From assembly GCA_963702565.1 (NCBI GenBank), contig CAVPDE010000020.1, positions 107,491-171,490 on the forward strand: 64,000 bases of DNA, in the 5' to 3' direction. The stretch's first letter is position 1; each line of letters opens with the position of its first letter. Source of the DNA: CAVPDE01 sp963702565 (GTDB lineage: Bacteria > Desulfobacterota > DSM-4660 > Desulfatiglandales > HGW-15). The translations under genes and the position numbers were made by a program. A model generated the notes under the pieces. That model did not search any database. It was given only the letters and a program-made list of their open reading frames with translations, and had not been told where the DNA came from. Of the stretch, positions 1 to 8,939 are shown piece after piece.

Positions 1-2
1 CT

Positions 3-254
3 GCCTTGCAGGTGAAACCGGTTGTCCTGGTGCTTTCATCGGTGGTTGTCTTCAGCCAGGTTCTCCAACCCTTGGGGCTGTTGCTTTCGACCGTCATCCT
101 GGTGATCGTAGCCAGCATGGCCAGCCATGAGTTCCGGTGGAAGGAAGCGCTGTTGAATGCTGCCGTGCTGGTCGTGATCGTGGTGGCGGTCTTCGTGTTC
201 TTCCTTGATTCCCAGCTGCCGGTGTGGCCGGCATTCCTGATCGAGCGCACCTGA
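3..254 (+). CDS. TctB family protein, C-terminal part (cut by window edge)
   Basis: The reading frame is open from the first bases and ends at a stop 21 bases before the tctA-like gene. The roughly 83 visible residues are almost all hydrophobic, with two to three membrane segments and an amphipathic loop (HEFRWKEA) between them. This matches the C-terminal half of the small TctB subunit of tripartite tricarboxylate transporters, whose family is about 140-170 residues. The function is inferred mainly from its position directly before TctA, the usual tctC-tctB-tctA order. The periplasmic binding protein TctC would lie outside the window. Confidence 0.75.
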   Translation, partial: ALQVKPVVLVLSSVVVFSQVLQPLGLLLSTVILVIVASMASHEFRWKEALLNAAVLVVIVVAVFVFFLDSQLPVWPAFLIERT

Positions 255-275
255 CCAGGATCTTGAGGAGACCTC

Positions 276-1778
276 ATGGAGCTGCTGTCGAATCTCGCCT
301 TGGGTTTCCAGACGGCCGTGACCCCTGCGAACCTGCTCTACTGCCTGGCTGGAGCCCTCCTCGGGACTCTCATCGGGGTGCTGCCGGGCATTGGTCCGGT
401 TCAGACTATTGCGATCCTGCTTCCTACCACCTTCGCTCTTCCGCCAATTTCGGCGCTCATCATGCTGGCGGGGATTTACTACGGGGCCCAGTACGGCGGG
501 TCCACGACCTCTATTCTCGTGAACGTGCCGGGGGAGGCCTCTGCCGTGGTGACCTGTCTCGACGGGCACCAGATGGCCCGCCAGGGCCGGGCGGGCGCCG
601 CCCTGACCATCGCCGCCCTGGGTTCCTTTGTGGCAGGGTCCTTTGCCACGTTGGTCCTGGCCGTGCTTGCCGTCCCTCTCTCAGAACTGGCGTTTAAGTT
701 CGGGCCTGCCGAGTATTTTTCGCTCATGGTTTTCGGATTGATCGGTTCGGTCGTTCTGGCCTCCGGCTCCACGCTCAAGGCGGTGGGCATGATCCTGCTC
801 GGCCTGTTGCTGGGCATGGTCGGCACGGATATCACCAGCGGCACGCAACGGTTCACCTTTGGGGTCACGGAGCTCGCGGACGGCATCGGCTTCGTTTCCC
901 TGGCCATGGGCCTCTTCGGCATCTCCGACATTATCAACAGCCTTGAAAAACGTGAAAAGCGAGACATCCTCAAGAGCAAGTTGACCGGCTTTTGGTTGAG
1001 CAGGAGCGACCTCAAGGCGGCCATGCCTGCCGCGTTGCGCGGGACCCTGAGCGGATCCCTGCTGGGCATCCTGCCGGGCGGGGGCGCGATTCTCGCTTCA
1101 TTCACCGCCTACATGTTTGAAAAGAAAATCTCGAAGCACCCCGAAAGCTTCGGCAAAGGCAACATCTGCGGCGTGGCGGCCCCGGAATCCGCCAACAACG
1201 CCGCGGCACAGACTTCCTTTGTGCCGCTCCTGACCCTCGGGATTCCACCCAACGTGGTGTTGGCCATGATGGCAGGGGCCATGATGATTCACGGCATTCA
1301 GCCGGGTCCACGAGTCATCAGCAGCAACCCGGATCTATTCTGGGGAGTCATCGTGTCCATGTGGGTGGGCAATGTGATCCTGGTGCTCCTGAATTTGCCC
1401 CTGGTGGGAATCTGGGTGCGGCTTCTGTCAGTGCCTTATCGCCTGCTCTATCCCGCCATCCTGCTCTTCTGCTGCATCGGACTGTACAGCGTCAACAACA
1501 ACACCTTTGACATCGGCCTGACGGCCCTGTGCGGGTTGCTCGGGGTCGTCTTCCACAAGCTGGAATGCGAGCCTGCACCGTTGATCCTCGGATTTGTCCT
1601 TGGACCCATGATGGAAGAGAACTTGCGGCGGGGCATGCTGCTCTCTAGAGGAGACCCCTCAGTGTTTTTCACTCGCCCCCTGTCTCTCGCTTTTCTGCTC
1701 ATGGCCGTTGCTATGCTGATCGCGGTGACCCTTCCCTCGATCCGGGGCAAACGGGAGCAAGCTTTTAAAGAAGGGTGA
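276..1778 (+). CDS. tctA: Tripartite tricarboxylate transporter permease, TctA family
   Basis: This is the large inner-membrane subunit of a TctABC secondary carrier, which takes up carboxylates captured by a periplasmic TctC protein. At 500 residues it has the normal family length and about 12 hydrophobic segments. Family hallmarks are visible: the near N-terminal GVLPGIGPVQTIA loop, the repeated GILPGGGAILASF loop in the second half, and PESANNAAAQTSFVPLLTLGIP. A GAGGAG ribosome site precedes the ATG by a few bases. It follows the TctB-like gene with a 21-base gap, so the two are one operon. The substrate cannot be read from the sequence; citrate, tartrate, glutamate and aromatic acids are all known for the family. 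Confidence 0.93.
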   Translation: MELLSNLALGFQTAVTPANLLYCLAGALLGTLIGVLPGIGPVQTIAILLPTTFALPPISALIMLAGIYYGAQYGGSTTSILVNVPGEASAVVTCLDGHQMARQGRAGAALTIAALGSFVAGSFATLVLAVLAVPLSELAFKFGPAEYFSLMVFGLIGSVVLASGSTLKAVGMILLGLLLGMVGTDITSGTQRFTFGVTELADGIGFVSLAMGLFGISDIINSLEKREKRDILKSKLTGFWLSRSDLKAAMPAALRGTLSGSLLGILPGGGAILASFTAYMFEKKISKHPESFGKGNICGVAAPESANNAAAQTSFVPLLTLGIPPNVVLAMMAGAMMIHGIQPGPRVISSNPDLFWGVIVSMWVGNVILVLLNLPLVGIWVRLLSVPYRLLYPAILLFCCIGLYSVNNNTFDIGLTALCGLLGVVFHKLECEPAPLILGFVLGPMMEENLRRGMLLSRGDPSVFFTRPLSLAFLLMAVAMLIAVTLPSIRGKREQAFKEG

Positions 1779-1794
1779 AACAAGCATGCCAAAT

Positions 1795-1910
1795 TGAAAT
1801 TTCAAAAAACGAATGTCGAATGTCGAACAAGAAATTTCGAATGATGAAGTTAAATCATTCCTGTTGTTTGTTTCAGAGTTCGATATTCTGCGGTTTGCTT
1901 TTGAACTTCT
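1795..1910. repeat. Degenerate member of the GAA/CGAA dispersed repeat family
   Basis: The 216-base gap between the TctA gene and the next gene holds AT-rich sequence with repeated GAAATTTC, CGAATGTCGAATGTCGAA and TTTCGAATGA words, then a partly complementary right half rich in TTTGTTTC and TTCGAT. This resembles, more weakly, the clearer repeats near 8940, 38668 and 43489. No gene is evident in it. Confidence 0.4.
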
Positions 1911-1994
1911 ACGAAGCCCTGCTCGCCGCAGATGGCTGCGAAGAGGTTTTTGGCTAGGACTCTTGCGAACTACAAAGGCGAGGAGGTAAGAGCA

Positions 1995-3446
1995 ATGACC
2001 TATCCCAGTATCCATCCTACCGGAGCGACGATCTATGACCCCAGGAGCTGCTGGAACGGCTACACCGTTTTTCAGGCCAAGGAGGTGGGGGCTCTCCTCA
2101 TCGACATGAACGGAGGGGAGGTCCAGCTTTGGAAGGAGTTTCACGGCATGCCGAACAGGATTCTCCCGGGCGGCTATCTGATCGGCAGCACCGGTGAAAG
2201 GAACACGGCCTATGGGATGCAGGACAGTGTGGATCTGGTCCAGGTGGATTGGGACGGCAACGTGGTCTGGAGGTTCAACGAATATGAGTACATAGAGGAT
2301 CCGGGTGAAAAACCCCAGTGGATGGCGAGACAGCACCACGATTACCAGAGAGAGGGCAACCCGGTAGGCTACTATGTGCCCGGCATGGATCCCCTTGTGG
2401 ATCGCGGCAATACGGTGATTCTCTCGCACAAGAACCTGAAGAATCCCAAGATAGCGGACAAGCTTCTCCTCGATGACACGATCATCGAGGTGACCTGGGA
2501 GGGTGAGATTGTCTGGGAGTGGATATGCAGCGATCACTTCGACGATATGGGGTTCAGGGAAGACGCCAAGAATATCCTTTGCCGCAATCCCAACTGGAGA
2601 CCCTCGGGCGGGGGCATGGGCGACTGGATGCACATCAATTCCCTCTCCTTGCTCGGACCCAACAAGTGGTTCGACGCGGGAGACAGCCGGTTCCATCCCG
2701 AAAACATGATCTGGTGCGCAAGGGAGACCAACCTCACGGCCATTATCGACAAAAGGACAGGGAAGATCGTTTGGAAGCTCGGACCCAACTACGATGAGAC
2801 CAAGGAGCTCAGGGAACTGGGCTGGATCATCGGCCAGCATCACGCTCACATGATTCCCAGGGGCCTTCCCGGTGAAGGAAACATCATGATCTTCGACAAC
2901 GGGGGATGGGCAGGCTATGGCTCTCCGAACCCCGGCTCACACACCGGCTTTCGGAATGCCTTGAGGGATTATTCACGAGTTCTGGAACTCGATCCCACAG
3001 CGCTCAAGGTGGTCTGGCAATACACGCCTGCAGAAGCCGGGCTCTCAGTTCCCGTGGATGCGAACCGGTTTTACAGCCCCTTCATCAGCTCGGCGCAGCG
3101 CCTGCCCAACGGGAACACTCTGATTACCGAAGGGTCGGGGGGCCGAATCATCGAGGTCACGGCCAATCATGACATCGTCTGGGAGTACATCAGTCCCTAC
3201 TGGGGGAAGATGATGAAGATCAACCTGATCTATCGGGCCTACCGGGTGCCTTATGAGTGGGTGCCGCAGGTGGAAAAACCCGGTGAGAAACCCATCGAAC
3301 GAATCGATGTGACAAGATTCAGAGTGCCGGGCGCTAGCCAGCGAGGTCCGAAAAGAGTGGTCAATGTGGAAGGGGTTCTGCCCTACCGGCCCGATGCGGC
3401 CCTCTGTGTGCTGACTTATGATGATGAGGAGCCTCGCCCTAAGTAG
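1995..3446 (+). CDS. Arylsulfotransferase (ASST)-like beta-propeller protein
   Basis: The 483-residue protein shows the blade pattern of the aryl-sulfate sulfotransferase family. Repeated short strands are centred on Trp (DWDGNVVWRF, EGEIVWEW, KRTGKIVWKLG, ALKVVWQYTP, HDIVWEYISPYW), and His-rich loops such as QHHDYQ and GQHHAHMIPRG lie at the expected active-site face. Family members move sulfate from a phenolic ester to another phenol without PAPS. Start chosen at 1995 because GAGGAGG lies just upstream; 21 more in-frame codons are open before it. Unlike the periplasmic E. coli enzyme, no signal peptide is visible, so a cytoplasmic location is inferred. It could also be a non-sulfotransferase propeller of the same fold. 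Confidence 0.7.
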   Translation: MTYPSIHPTGATIYDPRSCWNGYTVFQAKEVGALLIDMNGGEVQLWKEFHGMPNRILPGGYLIGSTGERNTAYGMQDSVDLVQVDWDGNVVWRFNEYEYIEDPGEKPQWMARQHHDYQREGNPVGYYVPGMDPLVDRGNTVILSHKNLKNPKIADKLLLDDTIIEVTWEGEIVWEWICSDHFDDMGFREDAKNILCRNPNWRPSGGGMGDWMHINSLSLLGPNKWFDAGDSRFHPENMIWCARETNLTAIIDKRTGKIVWKLGPNYDETKELRELGWIIGQHHAHMIPRGLPGEGNIMIFDNGGWAGYGSPNPGSHTGFRNALRDYSRVLELDPTALKVVWQYTPAEAGLSVPVDANRFYSPFISSAQRLPNGNTLITEGSGGRIIEVTANHDIVWEYISPYWGKMMKINLIYRAYRVPYEWVPQVEKPGEKPIERIDVTRFRVPGASQRGPKRVVNVEGVLPYRPDAALCVLTYDDEEPRPK

Positions 3447-3487
3447 GTATTGTTGGCTCCTCCAGTCTTATCCTTTTTTAAAAGCAT

Positions 3488-3534
3488 GCGGGGAAGGGTG
3501 CCGAGTGCATGACAATCACCTTCCCCGCTTTATT
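3488..3534. terminator. Rho-independent terminator between convergent genes
   Basis: GCGGGGAAGG at 3488-3497 pairs exactly with CCTTCCCCGC at 3519-3528, followed by a T-rich tail. On the other strand an A/T stretch also follows the stem, so it can serve both converging genes. Confidence 0.75.
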
Positions 3535-3536
3535 CC

Positions 3537-3866
3537 CTACCAGCCAAAGGAAAACCCGAAACTCCATCTCGGCCCGTAAACCGGCGCAGGTGCATAGGAA
3601 TACGCCGGCGCATAGGGGGCACAGTATCCCCTGTAAACAGGGGGGGCATAAACCCTATAGGGATAGGCGGGGTAATGGCCCCAGGCGTAACGAGGGGCAA
3701 CAGGATACCTGTACGCATGGCGATCCACATAGACATTTGTTCCATGGTGATACGCTCCATAAGAATAGCCGCCATGCCGATACTTACCGTCAGCGAAGGC
3801 GGTGCTTGCCGCCAGAAGCAGAGACAATCCTATAATCACGACCATCAAGTTTTTTAAGGTTTTCAT
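3537..3866 (-). CDS. Small exported Tyr/Pro/His-rich protein
   Basis: A 109-residue protein starting at 3866, where a GGAGGAT site precedes the ATG. A longer frame is open upstream but lacks such a site. Residues 1-25 form a clear signal peptide (MKTLKNLMVVIIGLSLLLAA followed by STAFA). The mature part is low complexity and dominated by Tyr, Pro, Ala, Gly and His (GKYRHGGYSYGAYHHG, then PAYPYRVYAPPVYRGY). Such proteins are common in Desulfobacterota and have no assigned function; the His and Tyr content would suit metal binding or surface adhesion, but this is only a guess. The gene converges on the arylsulfotransferase-like gene. Confidence 0.75.
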   Translation of the reverse strand: MKTLKNLMVVIIGLSLLLAASTAFADGKYRHGGYSYGAYHHGTNVYVDRHAYRYPVAPRYAWGHYPAYPYRVYAPPVYRGYCAPYAPAYSYAPAPVYGPRWSFGFSFGW

Positions 3867-4050
3867 GATCCATCCTCCTTCCTGAACACGGTTGAACTTC
3901 GCTTTTTCTGCCCAGTTAGACGTGCAAGGATCGGAGAGGTTTACACGGAGAGAGATGGTGAACTCCATGATTGATCAGGAGCGGGAATAGGGGCAGGGAC
4001 GAGGTATGCCTCAGGTGCGAAGAATGCAAATCAGTGGATAGGGAATGACT

Positions 4051-5271
4051 CTAAGGCAAGTACGCAAGCCACTGGTATGCGGGAGCAGTGAGAATGGACT
4101 GCCCATTATTGGAGAAGAGGCGGTAGCCATCTGCGTCTTCGGTTAGCTGAACGGCAGGAATGCTAAGGGCTGCCTGAAACTTCCGCAAAGGAGACGTGGG
4201 TGTGCTGTCGGAGAGTTTCGCCTCCACCAGGAGGAAAGGCTTGAGGCCATTGGCAATAAGGAAGTCGACTTCCTGTTTTTCCTTGTTCTTGATGAAATGA
4301 AGGGAGAACTGTCCGTGTCCTAGATCATTCCAGTTGGTGACAGCCCGCCACAGTTCCAGAGCGATCATGTTTTCAAAACGAGCACCGGGATCCTCAATCC
4401 GGGGCGTGTCAAGAATATAGACCTTGCGCTCTTTCTGGATTGCCCGCGCTATCCTCTTGGACCATGGGGTCACGCTGAAGGTGAGAAAGAAGCGTTCAAA
4501 GACCGATAGCCAATTCTGAACGGTATTGTAGGAGACCTTAAGGTCTGCTGCAAGGGAAGGGACCGACAAGGGGCTTCCCACTTTCGAAGGCAAGAGAAAA
4601 TAGAGTGTCTCCACTTCGCCTATTGACTGGATGCCCGTGAGATCCCGAATGTCCTCTCGTATCAACTGGCTGGAATAGGTTGCAGACCAGCGGCGGTAGG
4701 TTGTTGCGCGGTTCGCCAGATAGGGTTCAGGAAATCCGCTCAATGCGGAAAGACGCTTCCATTTCTCCCGAAGATCCTCACTTCCCGCCATAGAAAGCCC
4801 GAGAGGGTTCTTAAGAAAAGCATCGATCTCCTTTCGGGAGTTTCCCAACTCGGCGATTGTGAAAGGCCACAGATGAAACAGATAGTAGCGGCCCGCAAGG
4901 GAATCTCCTCCCTTCTGGTATATGTCCAAACGGCCGCTTCCTGATACGAGAAACTGGTACCGGGAGTGAAACTCGTCATAGACCCCTTTGAGGTAATTCT
5001 TCCAGTCTCTGTATTTGTGGATCTCATCGAATATGATGAGGGGAGGGGAAGGGTCTTTGCGGGCAACCTCTTCGAAGAATAAGGGGTTTTTTATAAGGCG
5101 TGCCCTGTGCTGAGGAACATCCCAGTTGAAATACAGGTTGTTCTTATATGATTTGGAAATGATCTGCGAAAGACTGGTCTTGCCCACCTGGCGAGGGCCG
5201 ACAAGAAATACCATGCTTTTTTCCCTCGCAAGGTCCTGGTAGGTTCTCACATAAGGGTCCCTTGTTTCCAT
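4051..5271 (-). CDS. AAA_14 / DUF4143 family ATPase
   Basis: A 406-residue member of the ATP-binding family with an N-terminal AAA_14 P-loop domain and a C-terminal DUF4143 nuclease-like domain. The Walker A VGPRQVGKTSLSQ is near residue 25, the Walker B-like PPLIIFDEIHKY near residue 75, and a sensor segment FLVSGSGRLDIY follows. Near the C-terminus, HFIKNKEKQEVDFLIANG and LVEAKLS form the PD-(D/E)XK-like core typical of DUF4143. These stand-alone genes are widespread in accessory regions and their role is not established. The gene stands alone, with an AT-rich promoter carrying several copies of AATAGTC. Confidence 0.9.
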   Translation of the reverse strand: METRDPYVRTYQDLAREKSMVFLVGPRQVGKTSLSQIISKSYKNNLYFNWDVPQHRARLIKNPLFFEEVARKDPSPPLIIFDEIHKYRDWKNYLKGVYDEFHSRYQFLVSGSGRLDIYQKGGDSLAGRYYLFHLWPFTIAELGNSRKEIDAFLKNPLGLSMAGSEDLREKWKRLSALSGFPEPYLANRATTYRRWSATYSSQLIREDIRDLTGIQSIGEVETLYFLLPSKVGSPLSVPSLAADLKVSYNTVQNWLSVFERFFLTFSVTPWSKRIARAIQKERKVYILDTPRIEDPGARFENMIALELWRAVTNWNDLGHGQFSLHFIKNKEKQEVDFLIANGLKPFLLVEAKLSDSTPTSPLRKFQAALSIPAVQLTEDADGYRLFSNNGQSILTAPAYQWLAYLP

Positions 5272-5272
5272 G

Positions 5273-5340
5273 GTTGACTATTATTCATTAAGCTAAAAAA
5301 TAGTCAAGACTATTTTTCAGCCTGATAAAAAATAGTCAAT
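5273..5340. promoter_or_regulatory. Clustered AATAGTC repeats upstream of the AAA_14 gene
   Basis: Immediately upstream of the ATPase start lie four copies of the word AATAGTC or its complement. Two of them form a perfect inverted repeat, AAAAATAGTC at 5296-5305 and GACTATTTTT at 5308-5317, separated by two bases. One copy lies at 5273-5281 and another near 5328-5338. The arrangement looks like an operator array for autoregulation. The remainder of the gene-free stretch (to 5659) contains only a perfect 10-bp hairpin, CACGGACAAG/CTTGTCCGTG, at 5572-5596. Confidence 0.5.
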
Positions 5341-5659
5341 ATCGATAAAGAAAGGCGTGGAGAATCGGGGTGTGCAGCCGGTGATAAGAAACGCCGCCCG
5401 TACCTCTGAATTGCCGTTGCTGGAGTTGACGCGGAGAGACAAGAAGTAATAAAAAGAAGATGAATCCCAATGAAGCGGATCCCAGAGCGGGCTCGCTTTA
5501 ATTGCCTCTCGATGAAGTGAGCAGCAGGCAGTATGCAGTAAGCAGTCATGGGAATCCAGGGACTAGGGTGGCACGGACAAGCAGAGCTTGTCCGTGAAGC
5601 AGAGCAAGAGCAGGGAACGAACAGAGGGCGAAGAAAAGAAAGCGAAAAGGAGTTCAAAC

Positions 5660-7313
5660 ATGGAAGCACGCATCAAAGCACTCACCAAACGACCGGCATG
5701 GAAGGCCCTCGCCGCGCACTACAAGAAGATGCGGGAGCGACATCTCAGGGATCTGTTCGCAGAGGACCCCAAGCGCGGCGACCGTATGACCGCCGAGGCT
5801 GTGGGCATCACCCTGGATTACTCGAAGAATCGGGTCACCGACGAAACCGTAAAGCTCCTGGTGCAACTGGCTGAGGAATCCGGCCTGCGAGACAAGATCG
5901 ATGCCATGTTCAGCGGGGAGAAGATCAACATTACGGAAAAGCGAGCCGTGCTGCACGTGGCCCTGCGAGCGCCGAGAGGAGCATCCATTGTCGTAGACGG
6001 AGAGAACGTGGTGCCCCAGGTCCATGGGGTACTGGACAAAATGGCTGATTTCTCAAACCGCATCCGGAGCGGCGAGTGGAAAGGCCACACAGGCAAGCGC
6101 ATTCGCAACATCGTTAACATCGGCATCGGCGGCTCCGACCTCGGTCCGGTCATGGCCTACGAGGCTCTCAAACACTACAGCGACCGCGCCATGGTTTTCC
6201 GTTTCGTATCCAACATCGATGCTACAGACTTCGCCGAGGCTGTCCATGACCTGGACCCGGCGGAAACGCTTTTCATCATCTCTTCGAAAACCTTCACGAC
6301 GCTGGAAACAATGACCAATGCGCAGACGGCACGGGACTGGTCGCTCAAGGGCCTGGGTGGCGATGTCAAGGCGGTGGCCAAGCACTTTGTCGCAGTCTCC
6401 ACCAACACCGCCAAGGTGTCTGAGTTCGGCATTGACACGGCCAACATGTTCGAGTTCTGGGACTGGGTCGGCGGCCGCTACTCCATGGACTCGGCCATCG
6501 GCCTGTCCACGATGCTGGCCGTAGGGCCGGACCACTTCCGAAGCCTGCTCGACGGTTTCCACCAGATGGACGAGCACTTTCGCACGGCGCGCTTCGAACG
6601 CAACCTGCCGGTGCTCATGGCCCTCCTGGCCATCTGGTACAACAATTTTTTCGGCGCGCAGAGCGTTGCCGTCTTGCCTTATGAGCAGTACCTGAAGCGA
6701 TTCCCTGCGTACCTTCAACAGTTGACCATGGAGAGCAACGGCAAGCGCGTCACACTCGATGGCACCGAAGTCGACTACCAAACAAGCCCCATCTACTGGG
6801 GGGAACCGGGAACCAACGGCCAGCACTCCTTTTACCAGTTGATCCATCAGGGAACCAAGCTCATCCCCTGTGACTTTCATCGCGTTTGCGGAGACCCTGA
6901 ACCCGATCGGCCGGCACCATGACTTGCTCATGGCAAACGTCTTTGCCCAGTCCGAGGCCCTGGCCTTCGGCAAGACGGCTGAGCAGGTGAAAGAGGAAGG
7001 CACAGAGGACTGGCTTGTGCCTCACCGCGTTTTCGAGGGCAACCGGCCGTCCAACACCTTGCTTGCGCACCGGCTCACGCCGGAGATTCTGGGCAAGCTT
7101 GTGGCTCTCTATGAGCACGTTGTTTTCACCCAAGGGGCCATCTGGAACATCGACTCCTTTGACCAGTGGGGCGTGGAGCTTGGCAAGGTTCTGGCCCAGC
7201 GCATTATCCCGGAGCTGGAGAGCGAGGCGGCACCCCGGCTCAAACATGACAGTTCTACGAACAACCTGATCAGGCGCTACCGGAAAGGAAGGCATAAGGG
7301 CCAAGATAATTAA
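5660..7313 (+). CDS. pgi: Glucose-6-phosphate isomerase (one frame break)
   Basis: Interconverts glucose 6-phosphate and fructose 6-phosphate. Start at 5660 is set by AAGGAG nine bases upstream. The first frame carries NIGIGGSDLGPVMAYEAL, the sugar-phosphate loop SKTFTTLETM and GGRYSMDSAIGLS. It then runs off frame after LIHQGTKLIPCDF. The rest (IAFAETLNPIG, the active-site region VFEGNRPSNTL, FDQWGVELGK, HDSSTNNLIRRY) continues in another frame from about 6880. Dropping one T from the TTT at about 6876-6878 restores the protein, giving about 550 residues as in E. coli Pgi. The break therefore looks like a homopolymer error. The gnd and pgl genes follow on the same strand. Confidence 0.92.
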
Positions 7314-7395
7314 GAAAATCCCTCCTCCCACCACGGGCCGATTTGATTTAGAGGATTGAGGGTCTGCGCAAGAATCCAAGAGATATCAAAATAAA

Positions 7396-7436
7396 ATCCC
7401 CTCTCCCCTCCCAGGGGAGAGGGCAAGGGTGAGGGG
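7396..7436 (-). repeat. Palindromic CCCTCACCC/CCCTCTCCCC repeat, left copy
   Basis: Read on the minus strand this is CCCCTCACCCTTGCCCTCTC followed by a GGGAG-type loop and a complementary GGGGAGAGGG arm. An inverted copy lies at 7769-7813, so the DUF559 gene sits exactly between them. Confidence 0.75.
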
Positions 7437-7439
7437 TGA

Positions 7440-7844
7440 ATGAAGGGGAAAGCCAGGGTTCTGCGCAAAAACCAGACCGACGCTGAGAGCCTACTGTGGT
7501 ATCATTTGCGGGATCGGCATTTGTCTGGGCACAAGTTCCGACGGCAACACCCCATGGGTGTCTTCATTGCTGATTTCGTGTGCATTGAACGTCGAATTGT
7601 TGTTGAAGTTGATGGCGGTCAACATGCTTTGCAGGGTGAAGAGGATAAGCGGCGTTCCGCATACCTCAAGTCGAAGGGGTATCGCGTCGTTCGGTTCTGG
7701 GACAATGAGGTTTTGAAAGACACGCAAGCGGTTCTGGAAGCTATTTTGAGGACGATAGAATCCGACACCCCCTCACCCCGACCCTCTCCCCCGCAAGCGA
7801 GGGAGAGGGAGATCAATAGACCCCGGTGTGCCAAGTGTGGGTAG
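7440..7844 (+). CDS. DUF559 domain endonuclease-like protein
   Basis: The 134-residue protein has the DUF559 fold, a small very-short-patch-repair-like nuclease relative. RKNQTDAESLLWYHLRDRHLSGHKFRRQ is followed by the core GVFIADFVCIERRIVVEVDGGQH and YRVVRFWDNEVLKD. The acidic Asp of IADF and Glu-Asp of VEVDG are the expected catalytic residues. The last 25 residues (DTPSPRPSPPQ onward) are encoded by the flanking palindromic repeat and are probably not part of the fold. No standard ribosome site stands out. The gene separates pgi from gnd and is bounded by inverted repeat copies, which suggests it arrived together with them. The cellular role of DUF559 proteins is not established. Confidence 0.85.
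   Translation: MKGKARVLRKNQTDAESLLWYHLRDRHLSGHKFRRQHPMGVFIADFVCIERRIVVEVDGGQHALQGEEDKRRSAYLKSKGYRVVRFWDNEVLKDTQAVLEAILRTIESDTPSPRPSPPQAREREINRPRCAKCG
7769..7813 (+). repeat. Palindromic CCCTCACCC/CCCTCTCCCC repeat, right copy
   Basis: CCCCTCACCCCGACCCTCTC, then a CCCGCAAGCGAGGG hairpin and GAGAGGGAGAT. It is the inverted partner of the copy at 7396-7436 and overlaps the 3' end of the DUF559 reading frame. A related, more expanded copy lies at 42537-42622. Confidence 0.75.
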
Positions 7845-7914
7845 AGATAAGCACCAGGGAAAGAGAGTGCAGTTGTCGGACGGGGTTTAGAGGAAATTCC
7901 TCAAAGGAGCATTT

Positions 7915-8938
7915 ATGCAACTTGGTATGGTCGGTCTTGGAAGAATGGGCGGGAACATGGTGCGCAGGTTGATGCGTGCAGGCCATGAATTCATCGTTTA
8001 CTCCGCGACGGCGAAGACGAGGGAAGCCTTGGCCAAGGAGACCGGCGCCCTGGCGGCATCGTCGATCGCTGAGCTTGTGGAAAAACTGAAACCGCCGCGC
8101 GTAGTCTGGGTGATGGTGCCTGCAGCTGTGACGGATGAGACGTTGAACGAGGTTGTGGTCCGCTTGAAAAAGGGGGACATCGTCGTTGACGGCGGCAATT
8201 CCTACTACATCGATGACATCCGTCGGGCCAAAGAACTGGCTCCCAAGGGGATTCACTACGTCGATTGCGGGACAAGCGGCGGCGTCTGGGGGCTGGAGCG
8301 CGGGTACTGTCTCATGATCGGCGGGCCGAAAGAGGCAGTGAGGGCTCTGGATCCGATTTTCAAAGCTCTTTCTCCCGGGCGAGGCGCGATTTCCCGAACC
8401 CCGGGCCGGGAAAAAACCGGAGGCACGGCAGAGGAGGGGTATCTCCACTGCGGGCCGGCTGGCGCAGGCCATTTTGTGAAGATGGTGCACAACGGCATCG
8501 AATATGGCATCATGGCAGCCTATGCCGAGGGGCTGAACATCCTTCATCATGCGAACGCCGGGAAAACAGGACCATGCGATCGACGCTGAGACAACACCGC
8601 TCCGCAACCCGGAGGAATACCAATATGACATGAACCTGCCGGATATTGCCGAACTCTGGCGGCGAGGGAGCGTGATCGCTTCGTGGCTGCTGGATCTGAC
8701 AGCGGCCGCTCTGATACAGGATCCGGCTCTCTCCGGATTTGCAGGCCGGGTTTCGGACTCAGGCGAAGGGCGCTGGACCTCCAAGGCGGCGATCGATGAG
8801 GCTGTTCCCGCACCGGTCCTCACGACGGCGCTCTACCAGCGATTCAGTTCGCGAGGCGAGGCGGACTTTGCGGACAAGCTGTTGTCCGCGATGCGCTACC
8901 AGTTCGGTGGACACGTGGAGAAAGAGGCAGAGAAGTAA
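7915..8938 (+). CDS. gnd: 6-phosphogluconate dehydrogenase, decarboxylating (one frame break)
   Basis: Oxidises and decarboxylates 6-phosphogluconate to ribulose 5-phosphate. The N-terminal Rossmann motif MVGLGRMGGNMVRRLMRAGH, the substrate loop VVDGGNSYYIDD, the signature YVDCGTSGGVWGLERGYCLM and the catalytic stretch GPAGAGHFVKMVHNGIEYG are all present. The frame breaks at about 8561-8564 in an AAAA run. Removing one A joins HANAGK to QDHAIDAETTPLRNPEEYQY, and the C-terminal part runs to 8938. The restored protein is about 340 residues, the size of the short YqeC-type enzyme rather than the 470-residue E. coli Gnd. The pgl gene follows. No glucose-6-phosphate dehydrogenase gene is visible next to them. 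Confidence 0.88.
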
Positions 8939-8939
8939 G

